A stretch of 64,000 nucleotides of DNA from Tianweitania sp. UT-5YL-CI-8. Lineage in GTDB: Bacteria; Pseudomonadota; Alphaproteobacteria; Rhizobiales; Rhizobiaceae. The notes under the pieces were generated by a model. That model searched no databases. It was not told the DNA's origin and worked only from the letters and a program-made list of their open reading frames with translations. Below are positions 49,997-59,510 of the stretch, one piece after another. How positions within the stretch are numbered: position 1 is the first letter of the stretch; each line of letters begins with the position of its first letter. Both the position numbers and the translations under genes were made by a program. The DNA is taken from NCBI RefSeq assembly GCF_030010215.1, contig NZ_JASCRR010000013.1, positions 1 through 64,000 of the forward strand, read 5' to 3'.

Positions 49997-51982
49997 ATGT
50001 CCGCGACCAAAATCCTCTGGGGACAGATCCTGATCGTGTTCCTCATCGTCCTCACCACCACCTGGGGCGCAACCCAGTATGTCGCGTGGAGCCTCGGCTT
50101 TCAGGCGCAGCTCGGCGAGCCGTGGTTCACGCTGTTCGGCGTGCCGATCTACTTTCCGGCGGCAATCATGTGGTGGTGGTATTTCTACGACGCCTATGCG
50201 CCGGGTATCTTCGCCACCGGCGGGATGATCGCCGCGTCGGGCGGCTTCATCGCCATTGCGGTCGCCATCGGCATGTCGGTCTGGAGGGCGCGTGAGGCCA
50301 AGCACGTCGCGACCTATGGTTCCGCGCGCTGGGCGGAGAAGACGGAGGTCAAGGCTGCGAGCTTGCTCGATCCCGACGGCGTGGTGCTCGGCCGTTACGA
50401 GCACGAATATCTGCGCCATGATGGGCCGGAGCATGTCCTGTGCTTCGCGCCGACGCGCTCGGGCAAGGGCGTCGGATTGGTCGTACCCTCGCTTCTGACC
50501 TGGCCGGGTTCGGCCATCGTGCATGATATCAAGGGCGAGAACTGGCAGCTCACCTCCGGCTTCAGATCACGCCATGGCCGCGTGCTGTTGTTCGACCCGA
50601 CCAATCCGAAGTCGTCGGCCTACAATCCGCTGATCGAGGTCCGCCGCGGCGAGTGGGAAGTCCGCGATGTCCAGAACATCGCCGACATCCTCGTCGATCC
50701 CGAGGGGAGCCTGGACAAAAGGAATCACTGGGAGAAGACCAGCCACTCGCTTCTCGTCGGCGCGATCCTGCATGTCCTCTATGCCGAGCCGGAAAAGACG
50801 CTGGCCGGCGTCGCCAACTTCCTCTCCGATCCGAAGCGTCCGGTGGAGTCGACGCTGCGCGCCATGATGAAGACCGAGCATCTCGGCGAGGCTGGACCGC
50901 ATCCTGTCGTCGCCAGTGCTGCGCGCGAGCTGCTCAACAAATCCGACAACGAGCGTTCGGGCGTGCTCTCCACCGCTATGTCGTTCCTCGGCCTTTATCG
51001 CGATCCTGTCATCGCGGAGGTGACGCGACGCTGCGACTGGCGGATCAGCGATATCGTAGGCGGCGAACGCCCGACCACGCTCTATCTCGTGGTGCCGCCC
51101 AGCGATATCAACCGCACAAAGCCCCTGATTCGCCTGCTGCTGAACCAGATTGGCCGGCGCCTGACTGAGGATCTGCAATCAGGTGGCGGCCGCCATCGTC
51201 TGCTGTTGATGCTGGACGAGTTTCCCGCGCTTGGAAGGCTCGATTTTTTCGAGAGCGCGCTGGCCTTCATGGCCGGATACGGCCTGAAATCCTTCCTGAT
51301 CGCGCAATCGCTGAACCAGATCGAGAAAGCCTACGGGCCGAACAATTCGATCCTCGACAACTGCCATGTCCGCGTGAGTTTTGCGACGAACGACGAGAGG
51401 ACGGCGAAGAGGGTGAGCGACGCCCTCGGCACCGCCACCGAAATGAAGGCCATGAAGAACTATGCCGGGCACCGGCTGTCGCCCTGGCTCGGCCACCTGA
51501 TGGTGTCCCGATCGGAAACCGCCCGCCAGTTGCTCACGCCGGGCGAGATCATGCAGCTTCCGCCGACCGACGAGATCGTCATGGTCGCCGGCATTCCGCC
51601 GATCCGGGCAAAGAAGGCGCGCTACTATGACGATGCCCGATTCCGGGAGCGCTTGCTGTCTCCGCCCGACCTGAAACGCCCAGATCAGGTTCGCCCGGAC
51701 GACTGGACCAGCCTGCCGATCCCGGCGCGGCCGGAAGCGCTTGATGCCCAACCCACGGACCGATCCGACGACGAAGACCCGACCGAATCCGAACGGCGGC
51801 TGCAACCCGAACTTAGCCGTGCCAAGCCGGTGGAGAAGAAGGCGCCGATCGAGAACGAATTCGAGATCGAGCCGCCAGACGACATCGATGAGGACGCCAT
51901 TCGCAACCGGCGCATGATCCACCAGATGCAGGGCGTCGCACGGCAGGTCGCGCTCGATCCAAATGACGGCATGGAGCTGTAG
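49997..51982 (+). CDS. traG: TraG/VirD4 coupling protein
   Basis: 661 residues from ATG 49997. Two N-terminal membrane segments (LIVFLIVLTTTWGATQYVAW and FATGGMIAASGGFIAIAVAI), then a cytosolic ATPase: Walker A FAPTRSGKGVGLVVP near residue 155 and Walker B LLMLDEFPALGRLDFFES near 405. It docks the relaxosome on the type IV channel. A tail of about 90 acidic/proline-rich residues follows the ATPase. The CopG-like gene starts 5 bp after it. Confidence 0.95.
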   Translation: MSATKILWGQILIVFLIVLTTTWGATQYVAWSLGFQAQLGEPWFTLFGVPIYFPAAIMWWWYFYDAYAPGIFATGGMIAASGGFIAIAVAIGMSVWRAREAKHVATYGSARWAEKTEVKAASLLDPDGVVLGRYEHEYLRHDGPEHVLCFAPTRSGKGVGLVVPSLLTWPGSAIVHDIKGENWQLTSGFRSRHGRVLLFDPTNPKSSAYNPLIEVRRGEWEVRDVQNIADILVDPEGSLDKRNHWEKTSHSLLVGAILHVLYAEPEKTLAGVANFLSDPKRPVESTLRAMMKTEHLGEAGPHPVVASAARELLNKSDNERSGVLSTAMSFLGLYRDPVIAEVTRRCDWRISDIVGGERPTTLYLVVPPSDINRTKPLIRLLLNQIGRRLTEDLQSGGGRHRLLLMLDEFPALGRLDFFESALAFMAGYGLKSFLIAQSLNQIEKAYGPNNSILDNCHVRVSFATNDERTAKRVSDALGTATEMKAMKNYAGHRLSPWLGHLMVSRSETARQLLTPGEIMQLPPTDEIVMVAGIPPIRAKKARYYDDARFRERLLSPPDLKRPDQVRPDDWTSLPIPARPEALDAQPTDRSDDEDPTESERRLQPELSRAKPVEKKAPIENEFEIEPPDDIDEDAIRNRRMIHQMQGVARQVALDPNDGMEL

Positions 51983-51987
51983 GCGCC

Positions 51988-52416
51988 ATGATCACTCGTC
52001 GGAAGAAGGTGAAGACCACGATCTATCTGGACCCCGATGTCGAGAAGACACTGGCGGACTTCGCCGCCCGCCGCGATCAATCGCAGTCCATGATCGCCGA
52101 GGCTGCCATCGCCTCCTTCCTCTCGCCGGACAATGCCGAACGCCGCGAGGCGATCGTTGCCAAACGTCTCGACCAGCTTGACCGCCGCATGACACGCCTG
52201 GAGCGGGACGTCGGCATCGCCGTCGAAACCCTTGCCGTGTTCATCCGCTTCTGGATCACCACAACGCCCGCCTTGCCGGAGCCGGCCGCGCAGGCGGCTC
52301 GCGCCAAGGCCGGCGAGCGTTACGAGGCGTTCATCACCGCCCTCGGCCGGCGTCTTGCGCAAGGACCAAAGCTCAGGCAGGAGATCACAGAGGACGCAAG
52401 CGAATTAAAACAGTGA
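51988..52416 (+). CDS. CopG/RHH-type DNA-binding protein
   Basis: 142 residues. N-terminal ribbon-helix-helix: KVKTTIYLDPDVEKTLADFAARRDQSQSMIAEAAIASFL. A C-terminal helical region (RLDQLDRRMTRLERDVG) may oligomerise. It belongs to the traG operon in this ICE family, normally directly before trbB. Here 3 kb of cargo separates them. Confidence 0.85.
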   Translation: MITRRKKVKTTIYLDPDVEKTLADFAARRDQSQSMIAEAAIASFLSPDNAERREAIVAKRLDQLDRRMTRLERDVGIAVETLAVFIRFWITTTPALPEPAAQAARAKAGERYEAFITALGRRLAQGPKLRQEITEDASELKQ

Positions 52417-52640
52417 ACGGGGTCACATTGGAATGAGTGTTGTTGTGCGCCTTGGCCCCACGAATTTGCTCCGCCTCGATAGAGAGCGGTGGACGTTGCT
52501 CTCGCAGCGATTGTTCAAAGGTGTCCAATCAATTGGACTTGAAGACTTGTGCGACTTCTGGTGGGCGAGAAAGCTAAGAATCGGAACTAACCCGACCCAC
52601 TAGGGGGCCGGGCTCTGTCGCCTCACTGGTTGATCAATGC
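52417..52640. other. Gene-free boundary of the cargo insert
   Basis: About 220 bp with lower GC content than the conjugation genes. I see no gene, terminal inverted repeat or transposase. It probably contains one junction of the inserted cargo. Confidence 0.35.
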
Positions 52641-52964
52641 CTACGATGCGGCCGGGAAAAATGGTGAGTTCATACCGCGACTGGCTTCCTGCACTACATC
52701 CCCATTGAAGAGTTTAACAGTAAGGCTTCCGCCCGCACGACGGGCGAAATCAGTCAGCATGCCTTCAGCATAGGCTCGCGCGTTTTCGACCGAGTCGAAT
52801 TCGTAAAAACCCCCAATAGTGTTGGTTCCAACGCCACTCAGCCATGTTTTATTGCGCAGACCTTTTACGGTGTGCATGGCTGGATTTGCATCCTTCCAGA
52901 TTTCCGGTCCGAAAGGGGCTGATACCTGAAATTCGGCGTAGAGGAATACTTTCGTAGGTGACAT
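52641..52964 (-). CDS. YdhR-like monooxygenase-fold protein
   Basis: 107 residues from ATG 52964 with GAAGG 8 nt upstream. FLYAEFQVSAPFGPEIWKD, HTVKGLRNKTWLSGVGTNTIGGFYEFDSVENARAYAEGM resemble the ferredoxin-like dimeric fold of YdhR/antibiotic-biosynthesis monooxygenases, which act on quinones or are of unknown substrate. It is divergent from the HxlR regulator at 53050, which probably controls it. Base composition is more AT-rich than the ICE core. Confidence 0.6.
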   Translation of the reverse strand: MSPTKVFLYAEFQVSAPFGPEIWKDANPAMHTVKGLRNKTWLSGVGTNTIGGFYEFDSVENARAYAEGMLTDFARRAGGSLTVKLFNGDVVQEASRGMNSPFFPAAS

Positions 52965-52989
52965 TTGATGGTCCTTCAAAAAGTTGACG

Positions 52990-53007
52990 ATTGATCATAT
53001 GGTCAAT
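52990..53007. promoter_or_regulatory. HxlR operator palindrome
   Basis: 18-nt inverted repeat ATTGATCATATGGTCAAT centred on CATATG, in the intergenic region between the divergent YdhR-like and HxlR genes. Confidence 0.6.
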
Positions 53008-53049
53008 AATATCGATTCGTACAGTACGCACCTTATGGTAATAATTGGA

Positions 53050-53406
53050 ATGTTTGAGGCCGCTAATCCTTACAATCTAAACTGCCCGTCCCGCGACGTG
53101 TTGGAGCTTATCGGGGGTAAATGGGCCATCCTCTTGCTTTGCAGCTTGCGGCTTGGCCCCTTGCGAACGGGCGAGCTGATGCGGATGGTTGGGGGCGTTT
53201 CGCAAAAGATGCTCACGCAAACTCTGCGCGAGCTGCAGGATAATGGGCTGATCGAGCGCATAAGCTATCCCGAAGTTCCCCCACGGGTTGAATATCGTCT
53301 GACCCCGCTTGGGCTGTCTTTAAGCGAACTGGCGCGGGCGATGGAACAGTGGGTGGTGAAGAACTATCCGGCGATCCTCGAGCAACGGGCCAAAGCACAG
53401 TGCTAG
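53050..53406 (+). CDS. HxlR-family transcriptional regulator
   Basis: 118 residues from ATG 53050 (an upstream frame from 52984 would overlap the operator). The winged helix is clear: [59 protein letters not shown] and the wing [12 protein letters not shown]. HxlR proteins usually sense reactive or quinone-like compounds and control divergent detoxification genes. A perfect inverted repeat lies in the divergent promoter. Confidence 0.9.
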   Translation: MFEAANPYNLNCPSRDVLELIGGKWAILLLCSLRLGPLRTGELMRMVGGVSQKMLTQTLRELQDNGLIERISYPEVPPRVEYRLTPLGLSLSELARAMEQWVVKNYPAILEQRAKAQC

Positions 53407-53594
53407 TGAATCTGCTGCGCTCGACGGGAACGCTCTTGTAAAATCACATCATTTGATAGATTAAGGCCCCATGCTTACATTATAGTCCTTTAATGCCGCA
53501 TCCTGGCTTCCTTCGGAGAAAACGGCGGGGATTTCCTGATAAGAACGACTTTGGCCGGATCTTTTCAAAGATCCATGCTGACACAAGGAAACTC

Positions 53595-54101
53595 ATGGCT
53601 GTCCCTACCTCCAAAGCGGATTTGCTTGCCGCCATTATGACGACCTTCGAAAGGCTGATGGCGGATTTAGCCAAGGTTCCGCCCAACCGGGCACGTGAGG
53701 CCACGATGAAGGGTCATGCCGACGGAACGACCATGAGCCCAGCCGAACTGGTGGCCTATCTGATTGGATGGAATGAGTTGGTTCTGAAATGGCTGGACCG
53801 CGACGACCGGGGCGAACCGGTTGATTATCCCGAGGCCGGCTTCAAATGGGACCAACTCGGTCTGCTGGCGCAGAAATTCTACGCTGATTGCAGTGCGATC
53901 GAATGGCACGAACTGCTCACCCGTCTGGAAAATGCGAAGACAGGACTGATCTCGACGATCACGACCCGATCGAATGAGGAACTCTATGGCAGCGCTTGGC
54001 ATGGGAAATGGACCAAGGGTCGTATGATCCAATTCAATACCTCGTCCCCCTATGCCAACGCTCGAGCTCGGCTTCGCACTTGGCAGAAGGCGCAACGCTG
54101 A
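53595..54101 (+). CDS. ClbS/DfsB-family four-helix protein
   Basis: 168 residues from ATG 53595 (AAGGAA upstream). MAVPTSKADLLAAIMTTFERLMADLAKVP, SPAELVAYLIGWNELVLKWL and GSAWHGKWTKGRMIQFNTSSPYANARARLRTW match the DinB-like ClbS/DfsB family. ClbS hydrolyses the genotoxin colibactin; other members have unknown targets. As cargo beside an HxlR regulator it may protect against a toxic metabolite; this is inference. Confidence 0.75.
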   Translation: MAVPTSKADLLAAIMTTFERLMADLAKVPPNRAREATMKGHADGTTMSPAELVAYLIGWNELVLKWLDRDDRGEPVDYPEAGFKWDQLGLLAQKFYADCSAIEWHELLTRLENAKTGLISTITTRSNEELYGSAWHGKWTKGRMIQFNTSSPYANARARLRTWQKAQR

Positions 54102-54475
54102 AAATACGGTTCTGATCGGCATCGCTATCGACAAGCGCTGATCGACGATACGGCGATCAGCGGTGATTGCGTATCAATCCCGCAAGAAATCGCATCATAC
54201 CGTGGTATCGGGGGCGAAGCGGGAAGGAATCGATTTTAGGTGTTCGCCGGCGCGTCAATGAGAGCAACCAACAAGATAGGTCGGTGAGTTGTCTCCCAAG
54301 GGGAGCGAACTTTCGCCATCCTGCAAAAGGGGCCTTAGAGCGTTTCACCCGGAAACGCCCTAGAGGGCGAGCGTAGGCATAGTTCTCATCATCCCGGTGC
54401 GTGCGTCGCAGCATTTGCGGCGGCCCGCAGCGATCTTACGCCATTCCGCGCTCCGGTCCGCAATTCACAGAGCAT
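54102..54475. other. Gene-free stretch with a hairpin repeat
   Basis: About 370 bp between the ClbS-like and VOC genes. It includes the hairpin GCGTTTC/GAAACGC (54340-54358), a kind of short palindromic repeat common in rhizobial intergenic DNA. No gene seen. Confidence 0.4.
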
Positions 54476-54502
54476 AAAAAAGCCGCTGCACACTCAGCGG
54501 CT
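54476..54502 (-). terminator. Terminator of the VOC gene
   Basis: AGCCGCTG/CAGCGGCT stem (54481-54488 and 54495-54502) followed on the minus strand by TTTTT. It ends the minus-strand VOC gene. Confidence 0.75.
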
Positions 54503-54525
54503 CTGGTTCGCGATCAAACGGTAGA

Positions 54526-54963
54526 TCAGGCGGCTAACTGCGCGGCGTTCTTGAAGCGCTCGGATAGACCCCAGATGTGGCCGAAGGGGTCAAACACGGC
54601 GGCAGAGCGGCCGCCTCTGTCGTCGATCTGAGCCGGATCACGGACGGTTGCGCCAGCAGCCACGGCTTGACCGACAACGGCGTCAAGGTCAGCAACGGTC
54701 AGGCGTAGTGCGGCGCTCACCGCGCCAGCTGTCTTCGGGAAGAAGGGCCCGCCAAGGGCAGGGTCGGCTTCCCGCCGTGGGTTGGCCCCAGCAACGGAAA
54801 TCGGCGTTGCTCCAAGTAGCATATCGAAACCGGTTAGCCCGCCGTCGCGGCTGTGGGTCTCCACAAGCTGCGCGCCGAATGCGGCTGCGTAGAAGTCGGC
54901 CGCTTCCTCCTCGCGTCCATGCTCAATCACAAGGGCAAATGTGACGCTGATTTCATTGCTCAT
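54526..54963 (-). CDS. VOC (glyoxalase-fold) family protein
   Basis: 145 residues from ATG 54963. Two beta-alpha-beta-beta-beta units: SVTFALVIEHGREEEAADFYAAAFGAQLVET and RLTVADLDAVVGQAVAAGATV...DDRGGRSAAVFDPFGHIWGLSER. The DPFGHIW motif is typical of PhnB/glyoxalase-like VOC proteins, with a metal-binding histidine/glutamate pattern. Substrate unknown. It is part of the cargo insert and carries its own terminator. Confidence 0.85.
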   Translation of the reverse strand: MSNEISVTFALVIEHGREEEAADFYAAAFGAQLVETHSRDGGLTGFDMLLGATPISVAGANPRREADPALGGPFFPKTAGAVSAALRLTVADLDAVVGQAVAAGATVRDPAQIDDRGGRSAAVFDPFGHIWGLSERFKNAAQLAA

Positions 54964-55425
54964 CGGTGGGGTATCCCTCTCTCGGATTTGAATCACGGGC
55001 ACACTGTATCAGAACAAACCGGGTCCAAAAATGGCAAACACCAATGTTTCTAGATGGCCAGGCTCGGCTTGTTGCTGATGCCGGACTTGCCTGCTGCTGA
55101 GTGATCATGCCGTAGCAAGCCTCGCGCGCTCACATTGGCCCAATTGATGCTCCGTTGGTTCGACGAAGCATAGTTATTTTAGTTGTGGGACGAGTTTCAG
55201 GCTGCGCACGCTCCGGCCCCGGGCCATCGCGCCGTTCCTGTGGGTAAACCAGGTCCGGCGACGTTCTCGCTGACCGGGGATGGGATTGCTCGGGGCCTTG
55301 GTGACAAAGCATCGGTACCGCCGTTCTCCTGTATTTGCACGCCACGCTACTACTACGACCGAAACTTGTTGAAACGGCCCGATTCCTGGCTCTTTTAATT
55401 ATCCCCGATCCGGGGATCATGTGTC
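54964..55425. other. Gene-free junction region before trbB
   Basis: About 460 bp, AT-richer than the trb genes, with no convincing gene. The palindrome ATCCCCG/CGGGGAT lies at 55401-55417. It is probably the other junction of the cargo insert plus a new promoter region for the trb operon. No transposase or terminal repeats recognised. Confidence 0.35.
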
Positions 55426-55450
55426 GCGTCCCCACGAAAAACGGGGACGC
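55426..55450 (+). promoter_or_regulatory. Hairpin covering the trbB ribosome-binding site
   Basis: GCGTCCCC/GGGGACGC (55426-55433 and 55443-55450), 8-bp perfect stem with a 9-nt loop. The GGGGA that would act as ribosome-binding site for ATG 55452 is in the 3' arm, so translation may be controlled. Confidence 0.55.
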
Positions 55451-55451
55451 C

Positions 55452-56435
55452 ATGACATCCATTCACCCGAGACAGGAAGCACTTCAGCGGGGAGCGCGCA
55501 TGTTGCGCACCGCGCTCGGCCCGGCGATCGTACGGCTTCTGGAAGAGCCGACTGTGGTCGAGGTGATGTTGAATCCCGATGGCCGTATCTGGGTGGATCG
55601 TCTCTCGGAAGGCTTGGCTGATACGGGCGAAACGTTAAGTGCCGCTGACGGTGAACGCATCGTGCGGCTGGTCGCGCACCATATCGGTGCGGAGGTCCAT
55701 GCCCGCTTGCCGCGCGTCTCGGCCGAACTTCCAGAGACCGGCGAGCGGTTCGAGGGGCTTCTTCCTCCCGTCGTCGCCGCACCGGCTTTTGCGATCCGCA
55801 AGCCGGCGGTCGCGGTGTTCACCCTCAACGATTACGTTGCCGCCGCGATCATGACCGCCGATCAGGCCGAGACCCTGCGCGAGGCCGTCACCGCCCGCGC
55901 CAACATCCTCGTCGCGGGCGGCACCTCGACCGGCAAGACCACGCTGACCAACGCGCTGCTGGCGGAAGTCGCCAAGGGCGCGGATCGCGTCGTCATCATC
56001 GAGGACACTCGCGAGCTGCAATGCGCCGCGCCGAACCTCGTCGCCATGCGGACTAAGGATGGCGTCGCCACGCTCTCCGATCTCGTGCGCTCCTCGCTCC
56101 GTCTGCGTCCTGACCGCATCCCCATTGGCGAGGTGCGCGGTTCCGAAGCACTCGATCTCCTCAAAGCATGGGGCACGGGCCATCCGGGTGGCATCGGCAC
56201 GATCCACGCCGGAACCGGCATCGGCGCACTGCGCCGCCTCGAACAGCTCATTCAGGAAGCCGTCGTCACCGTCCCGCGCGCGCTGATCGCCGAGACCATC
56301 GACCTTGTTGCCGTCCTCTCCGGCCGCGGTTCTGCGCGCCGGCTCGCCGAACTCGCGCGCGTCGAAGGACTCGGCCCGGACGGGGACTACCGCGTCACCC
56401 AAGCCATCCCCACCAGCACAGGAGAACCCGCATGA
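55452..56435 (+). CDS. trbB: TrbB, type IV secretion ATPase (VirB11-like)
   Basis: 327 residues from ATG 55452. [41 protein letters not shown], Walker [18 protein letters not shown] near residue 155, [12 protein letters not shown] (Asp box) and [19 protein letters not shown] (Walker B), then [13 protein letters not shown] (His box). It powers pilus assembly and DNA transfer as a cytoplasmic hexamer. Overlaps trbC by ATGA. Confidence 0.95.
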   Translation: MTSIHPRQEALQRGARMLRTALGPAIVRLLEEPTVVEVMLNPDGRIWVDRLSEGLADTGETLSAADGERIVRLVAHHIGAEVHARLPRVSAELPETGERFEGLLPPVVAAPAFAIRKPAVAVFTLNDYVAAAIMTADQAETLREAVTARANILVAGGTSTGKTTLTNALLAEVAKGADRVVIIEDTRELQCAAPNLVAMRTKDGVATLSDLVRSSLRLRPDRIPIGEVRGSEALDLLKAWGTGHPGGIGTIHAGTGIGALRRLEQLIQEAVVTVPRALIAETIDLVAVLSGRGSARRLAELARVEGLGPDGDYRVTQAIPTSTGEPA

Positions 56436-56764
56436 TCCGCACCGCAATGCGCGTGCGTCGCACGATCGCGACCGCCGCCGCCATCGCCTACGTCAATCTC
56501 ATCCTCGTTCCGGCCGCCCATGCCGCCGGCTCCTCCATGCCATGGGAAGCGCCGCTCCAGAAAATCCTCCAGTCGATTGAAGGCCCGGTCGCCAAGATCG
56601 TCGCCGTGATCATCATCATCGCGACCGGCCTCGCGCTCGCCTTCGGTGACACCTCGGGGGGCTTCCGCCGCCTGATACAGATCGTCTTCGGCCTGTCGAT
56701 CGCCTTCGCCGCGTCGAGCTTCTTCCTGTCGTTCTTCTCGTTCGGCGGCGGGGCGCTGGTCTGA
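56432..56764 (+). CDS. trbC: TrbC, conjugal pilin (VirB2-like)
   Basis: 110 residues. A signal-type N-terminus (ATAAAIAYVNLILVPAAHAAG) with cleavage after AHA, then WEAPLQKILQSIEGPVAKIVAVIIIIATGLALAFG and a second hydrophobic helix LIQIVFGLSIAFAASSFFLSFF. It is the pilus subunit processed by TraF. Its stop shares a base with the trbD ATG. Confidence 0.9.
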   Translation: MIRTAMRVRRTIATAAAIAYVNLILVPAAHAAGSSMPWEAPLQKILQSIEGPVAKIVAVIIIIATGLALAFGDTSGGFRRLIQIVFGLSIAFAASSFFLSFFSFGGGALV

Positions 56765-57042
56765 TGGCGGGCGCTTTCGAGCAACTGGACGTGCCGGGCT
56801 TCACCGTGCCAGTCCACCGCGCGCTGACCGAGCAAATTCTGCTCGGCGGCGTGCCGCGTTCCATCGCGATCCTCAACGGGACGCTGGCCGGGGCCGTGGG
56901 CCTGGGCCTGCGACTCTGGCTGGTTGGCCTGCTTATCTGGGCTGTCGGCCACTTCGCGGCGGTCTGGGCCGCCAAGCGCGATCCGCTCTTCGTGGAGGTC
57001 GGCCGCCGACATCTGCGCATCCCCGGTCATCTGTCGGTCTGA
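56764..57042 (+). CDS. trbD: TrbD, inner-membrane component (VirB3-like)
   Basis: 92 residues. DVPGFTVPVHRALTEQILLGGVPRSIAILNGTL is the conserved VirB3/TrbD start, followed by two membrane helices (LAGAVGLGLRLWLVGLLIWAVGHFAAVW). It works with TrbE at the base of the secretion channel. It starts directly after trbC. Confidence 0.92.
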   Translation: MAGAFEQLDVPGFTVPVHRALTEQILLGGVPRSIAILNGTLAGAVGLGLRLWLVGLLIWAVGHFAAVWAAKRDPLFVEVGRRHLRIPGHLSV

Positions 57043-57053
57043 GGAAGGTGCAC

Positions 57054-59510
57054 ATGATGAACCTCGCCGAATATCGCCGTTCCGCCAGCCGCCTTGCCGA
57101 CTATCTGCCGTGGGTCGCGCTGGTCGCTCCGGGCGTTGTGCTCAATAAGGATGGCTCGTTCCAGCGCACGGCGCGCTTTCGCGGTCCCGATCTCGATTCC
57201 GCCGTCGCGGCCGAGCTGGTCGCCGTCGCCGGCCGCATCAACAACGCTTTCCGTCGTCTCGGCTCGGGCTGGAGCATCTTCGTCGAGGCGCAGCGCTCCG
57301 AGGCCGCGACCTATCCGGACAGCGTCTTTCCCGATCCGGCTTCCGGTCTGGTCGACGCCGAGCGCAAGGCCGATTTCGAGGAAGCCGGCGCGCATTTCGT
57401 ATCGGGTTATTTCCTGACCTTTCTCTACCTTCCTCCCGCCGAGGAAGCCGCGCGCACCGAATCCTGGCTCTATGAGGGGCGCGAGCGCAACGGCGTCGAT
57501 CCCAACGAGATCCTGCGCGCCTTCACCGATCGTACCGACCGCGTGCTGGCGCTGCTCGACGGCTTCATGCCCGAATGCGACTGGCTCGATGACGGCGAGA
57601 CGCTGACCTATCTGCATTCGACCGTCTCGACGAAACAACATCGCGTCCGCGTGCCGGAAACGCCGGTCTATCTCGATGCGCTGCTTGCCGATCAGGCGCT
57701 TACCGGCGGGCTTGAGCCGCGCCTTGGCAGCGAACATCTGCGCATCCTCACCATCATTGGCTTTCCGACCGCGACGACACCCGGCCTGCTCGACGACCTG
57801 AACCGCATGGCGTTTCCGTATCGCTGGTCCACCCGCGCGATCCTGCTCGACAAGACCGACGCGACCAAGCTCCTCGCCAAAATCCGCCGCCAGTGGTTCG
57901 CCAAGCGCAAGTCGATCGCCGCGATCCTCAAGGAAGTCATGACCAACGAGGCGTCCGCTCTGATCGACACGGACGCCGCGAACAAGGCCGCCGACGCCGA
58001 TATGGCCTTGCAGGAACTCGGGGCCGACATGGCGGGCATGGCCTATGTCACCGCGACGATTACCGTCTGGGACGCCGATCCACGTCTTGCCGACGAGAAG
58101 CTGCGCCTGGTCGAGAAGGTCATCCAGGGCCGCGACTTCACGGCCATGGTCGAGACGGTAAACGCCGTCGATGCCTGGCTCGGCTCGCTCCCCGGACATG
58201 CCTACGCCAATGTCCGGCAGCCGCCGATTTCGACTTTGAACCTCGCCCACATGATACCGCTTTCGGCGGTGTGGGCGGGTCCGGAACGGGACGAGCATTT
58301 TGCAGCGCCCCCACTGCTCTTCGGCAAGACCGAAGGCTCGACCCCGTTCCGGTTATCCCTCCATGTCGGAGACGTCGGCCATACGCTGGTCGTCGGGCCG
58401 ACGGGCGCGGGCAAATCCGTCCTGCTGGCGCTGATGGCGCTCCAGTTCCGCCGCTACGAGAATTCGCAGGTCTTTGCCTTCGACTTCGGCGGCTCGATCC
58501 GCGCCGCCGCGCTTGCTATGGGCGGCAACTGGCACGATCTCGGTGGCGGCCTAACCGAAGGATCGGAATCCTCAGTATCGCTCCAGCCGCTTGCCCGCAT
58601 CCACGACACCTATGAGCGCGCCTGGGCGGCTGACTGGATCGTCGCAATCCTCCTGCGGGAAGGGATCAAAATCACCCCCGAGGCAAAGGAGCACATCTGG
58701 ACGGCGCTGACCTCGCTCGCCTCGGCGCCGGACGGCGAACGTACGATCACTGGCCTCAGCGTCCTTCTCCAGTCCAACGATCTCAAGCAGGCGCTCCGCC
58801 CTTACTGCGTCGGCGGTCCCTATGGCCGGCTGCTCGATGCGGAAGCCGAACATCTCGGCTCGGCCGAGGTACAGGCATTCGAGATCGAGGGCCTGGTCGG
58901 AACGGGCGCAGCTCCGGCCGTGCTCGCCTATCTCTTCCACCGCATCGGCGACCGGCTCGACGGGCGGCCGACGCTGCTCATTATCGACGAGGGCTGGCTT
59001 GCGCTCGATGACGAAGGCTTCGCCAGACAGCTCCGCGAATGGCTGAAGACGCTCCGCAAGAAGAACGCCAGCGTCATCTTCGCCACGCAGTCGCTTTCCG
59101 ACATCGACAATTCCGACATTGCGCCCGCGATCATCGAAAGCTGCCTGACGCGACTGCTTCTGCCGAACGAGCGCGCGATCGAGCCGCAGATCACGGCGAT
59201 CTATCGCCGCTTCGGACTCAACGACCGTCAGATCGAGATCCTCGCGCGGGCGACGCCCAAGCGCGACTACTACTGCCAGTCGCGGCGCGGCAATCGCCTG
59301 TTCGAATTGGACCTGTCCGAAGTCGGGCTCGCGCTCTGCGCCGCTTCCTCCAAATCCGACCAGACCCTGATCGAGAACCTGCTCGCCGAACATGGTCGCG
59401 AAGGCTTTCTCGCAGCCTGGCTCAAGGCCCGCGACGTCGGCTGGGCCTCCGACCTCATTCCGACTTTTCCCTCTCTCTTCCCCGAAGCCGAAAAGGAAAC
59501 AGAAACATGA
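57054..59510 (+). CDS. trbE: TrbE, type IV secretion ATPase (VirB4-like)
   Basis: 818 residues from ATG 57054 (a second ATG at 57057 and a GTG at 57048 are alternatives); GAGGAAGG precedes it. Starts MMNLAEYRRSASRLADYLPW as in TrbE. CagE/VirB4 N-terminal domain, then Walker A VGPTGAGKSVLLALMALQF near 447 and Walker B TLLIIDEGWLALDDEGF near 640; ATQSLSDIDNS is the sensor region. It energises pilus biogenesis. Overlaps trbJ by ATGA. Confidence 0.95.
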   Translation: MMNLAEYRRSASRLADYLPWVALVAPGVVLNKDGSFQRTARFRGPDLDSAVAAELVAVAGRINNAFRRLGSGWSIFVEAQRSEAATYPDSVFPDPASGLVDAERKADFEEAGAHFVSGYFLTFLYLPPAEEAARTESWLYEGRERNGVDPNEILRAFTDRTDRVLALLDGFMPECDWLDDGETLTYLHSTVSTKQHRVRVPETPVYLDALLADQALTGGLEPRLGSEHLRILTIIGFPTATTPGLLDDLNRMAFPYRWSTRAILLDKTDATKLLAKIRRQWFAKRKSIAAILKEVMTNEASALIDTDAANKAADADMALQELGADMAGMAYVTATITVWDADPRLADEKLRLVEKVIQGRDFTAMVETVNAVDAWLGSLPGHAYANVRQPPISTLNLAHMIPLSAVWAGPERDEHFAAPPLLFGKTEGSTPFRLSLHVGDVGHTLVVGPTGAGKSVLLALMALQFRRYENSQVFAFDFGGSIRAAALAMGGNWHDLGGGLTEGSESSVSLQPLARIHDTYERAWAADWIVAILLREGIKITPEAKEHIWTALTSLASAPDGERTITGLSVLLQSNDLKQALRPYCVGGPYGRLLDAEAEHLGSAEVQAFEIEGLVGTGAAPAVLAYLFHRIGDRLDGRPTLLIIDEGWLALDDEGFARQLREWLKTLRKKNASVIFATQSLSDIDNSDIAPAIIESCLTRLLLPNERAIEPQITAIYRRFGLNDRQIEILARATPKRDYYCQSRRGNRLFELDLSEVGLALCAASSKSDQTLIENLLAEHGREGFLAAWLKARDVGWASDLIPTFPSLFPEAEKETET

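Noticed and set aside
55183-55398. A 71-codon frame before trbB
   Set aside because: No recognisable motif, weak start context, and it overlaps AT-rich junction DNA.
52417-55425. Insertion sequence carrying the cargo genes
   Set aside because: No transposase and no convincing terminal inverted repeats or target duplication could be found by eye.
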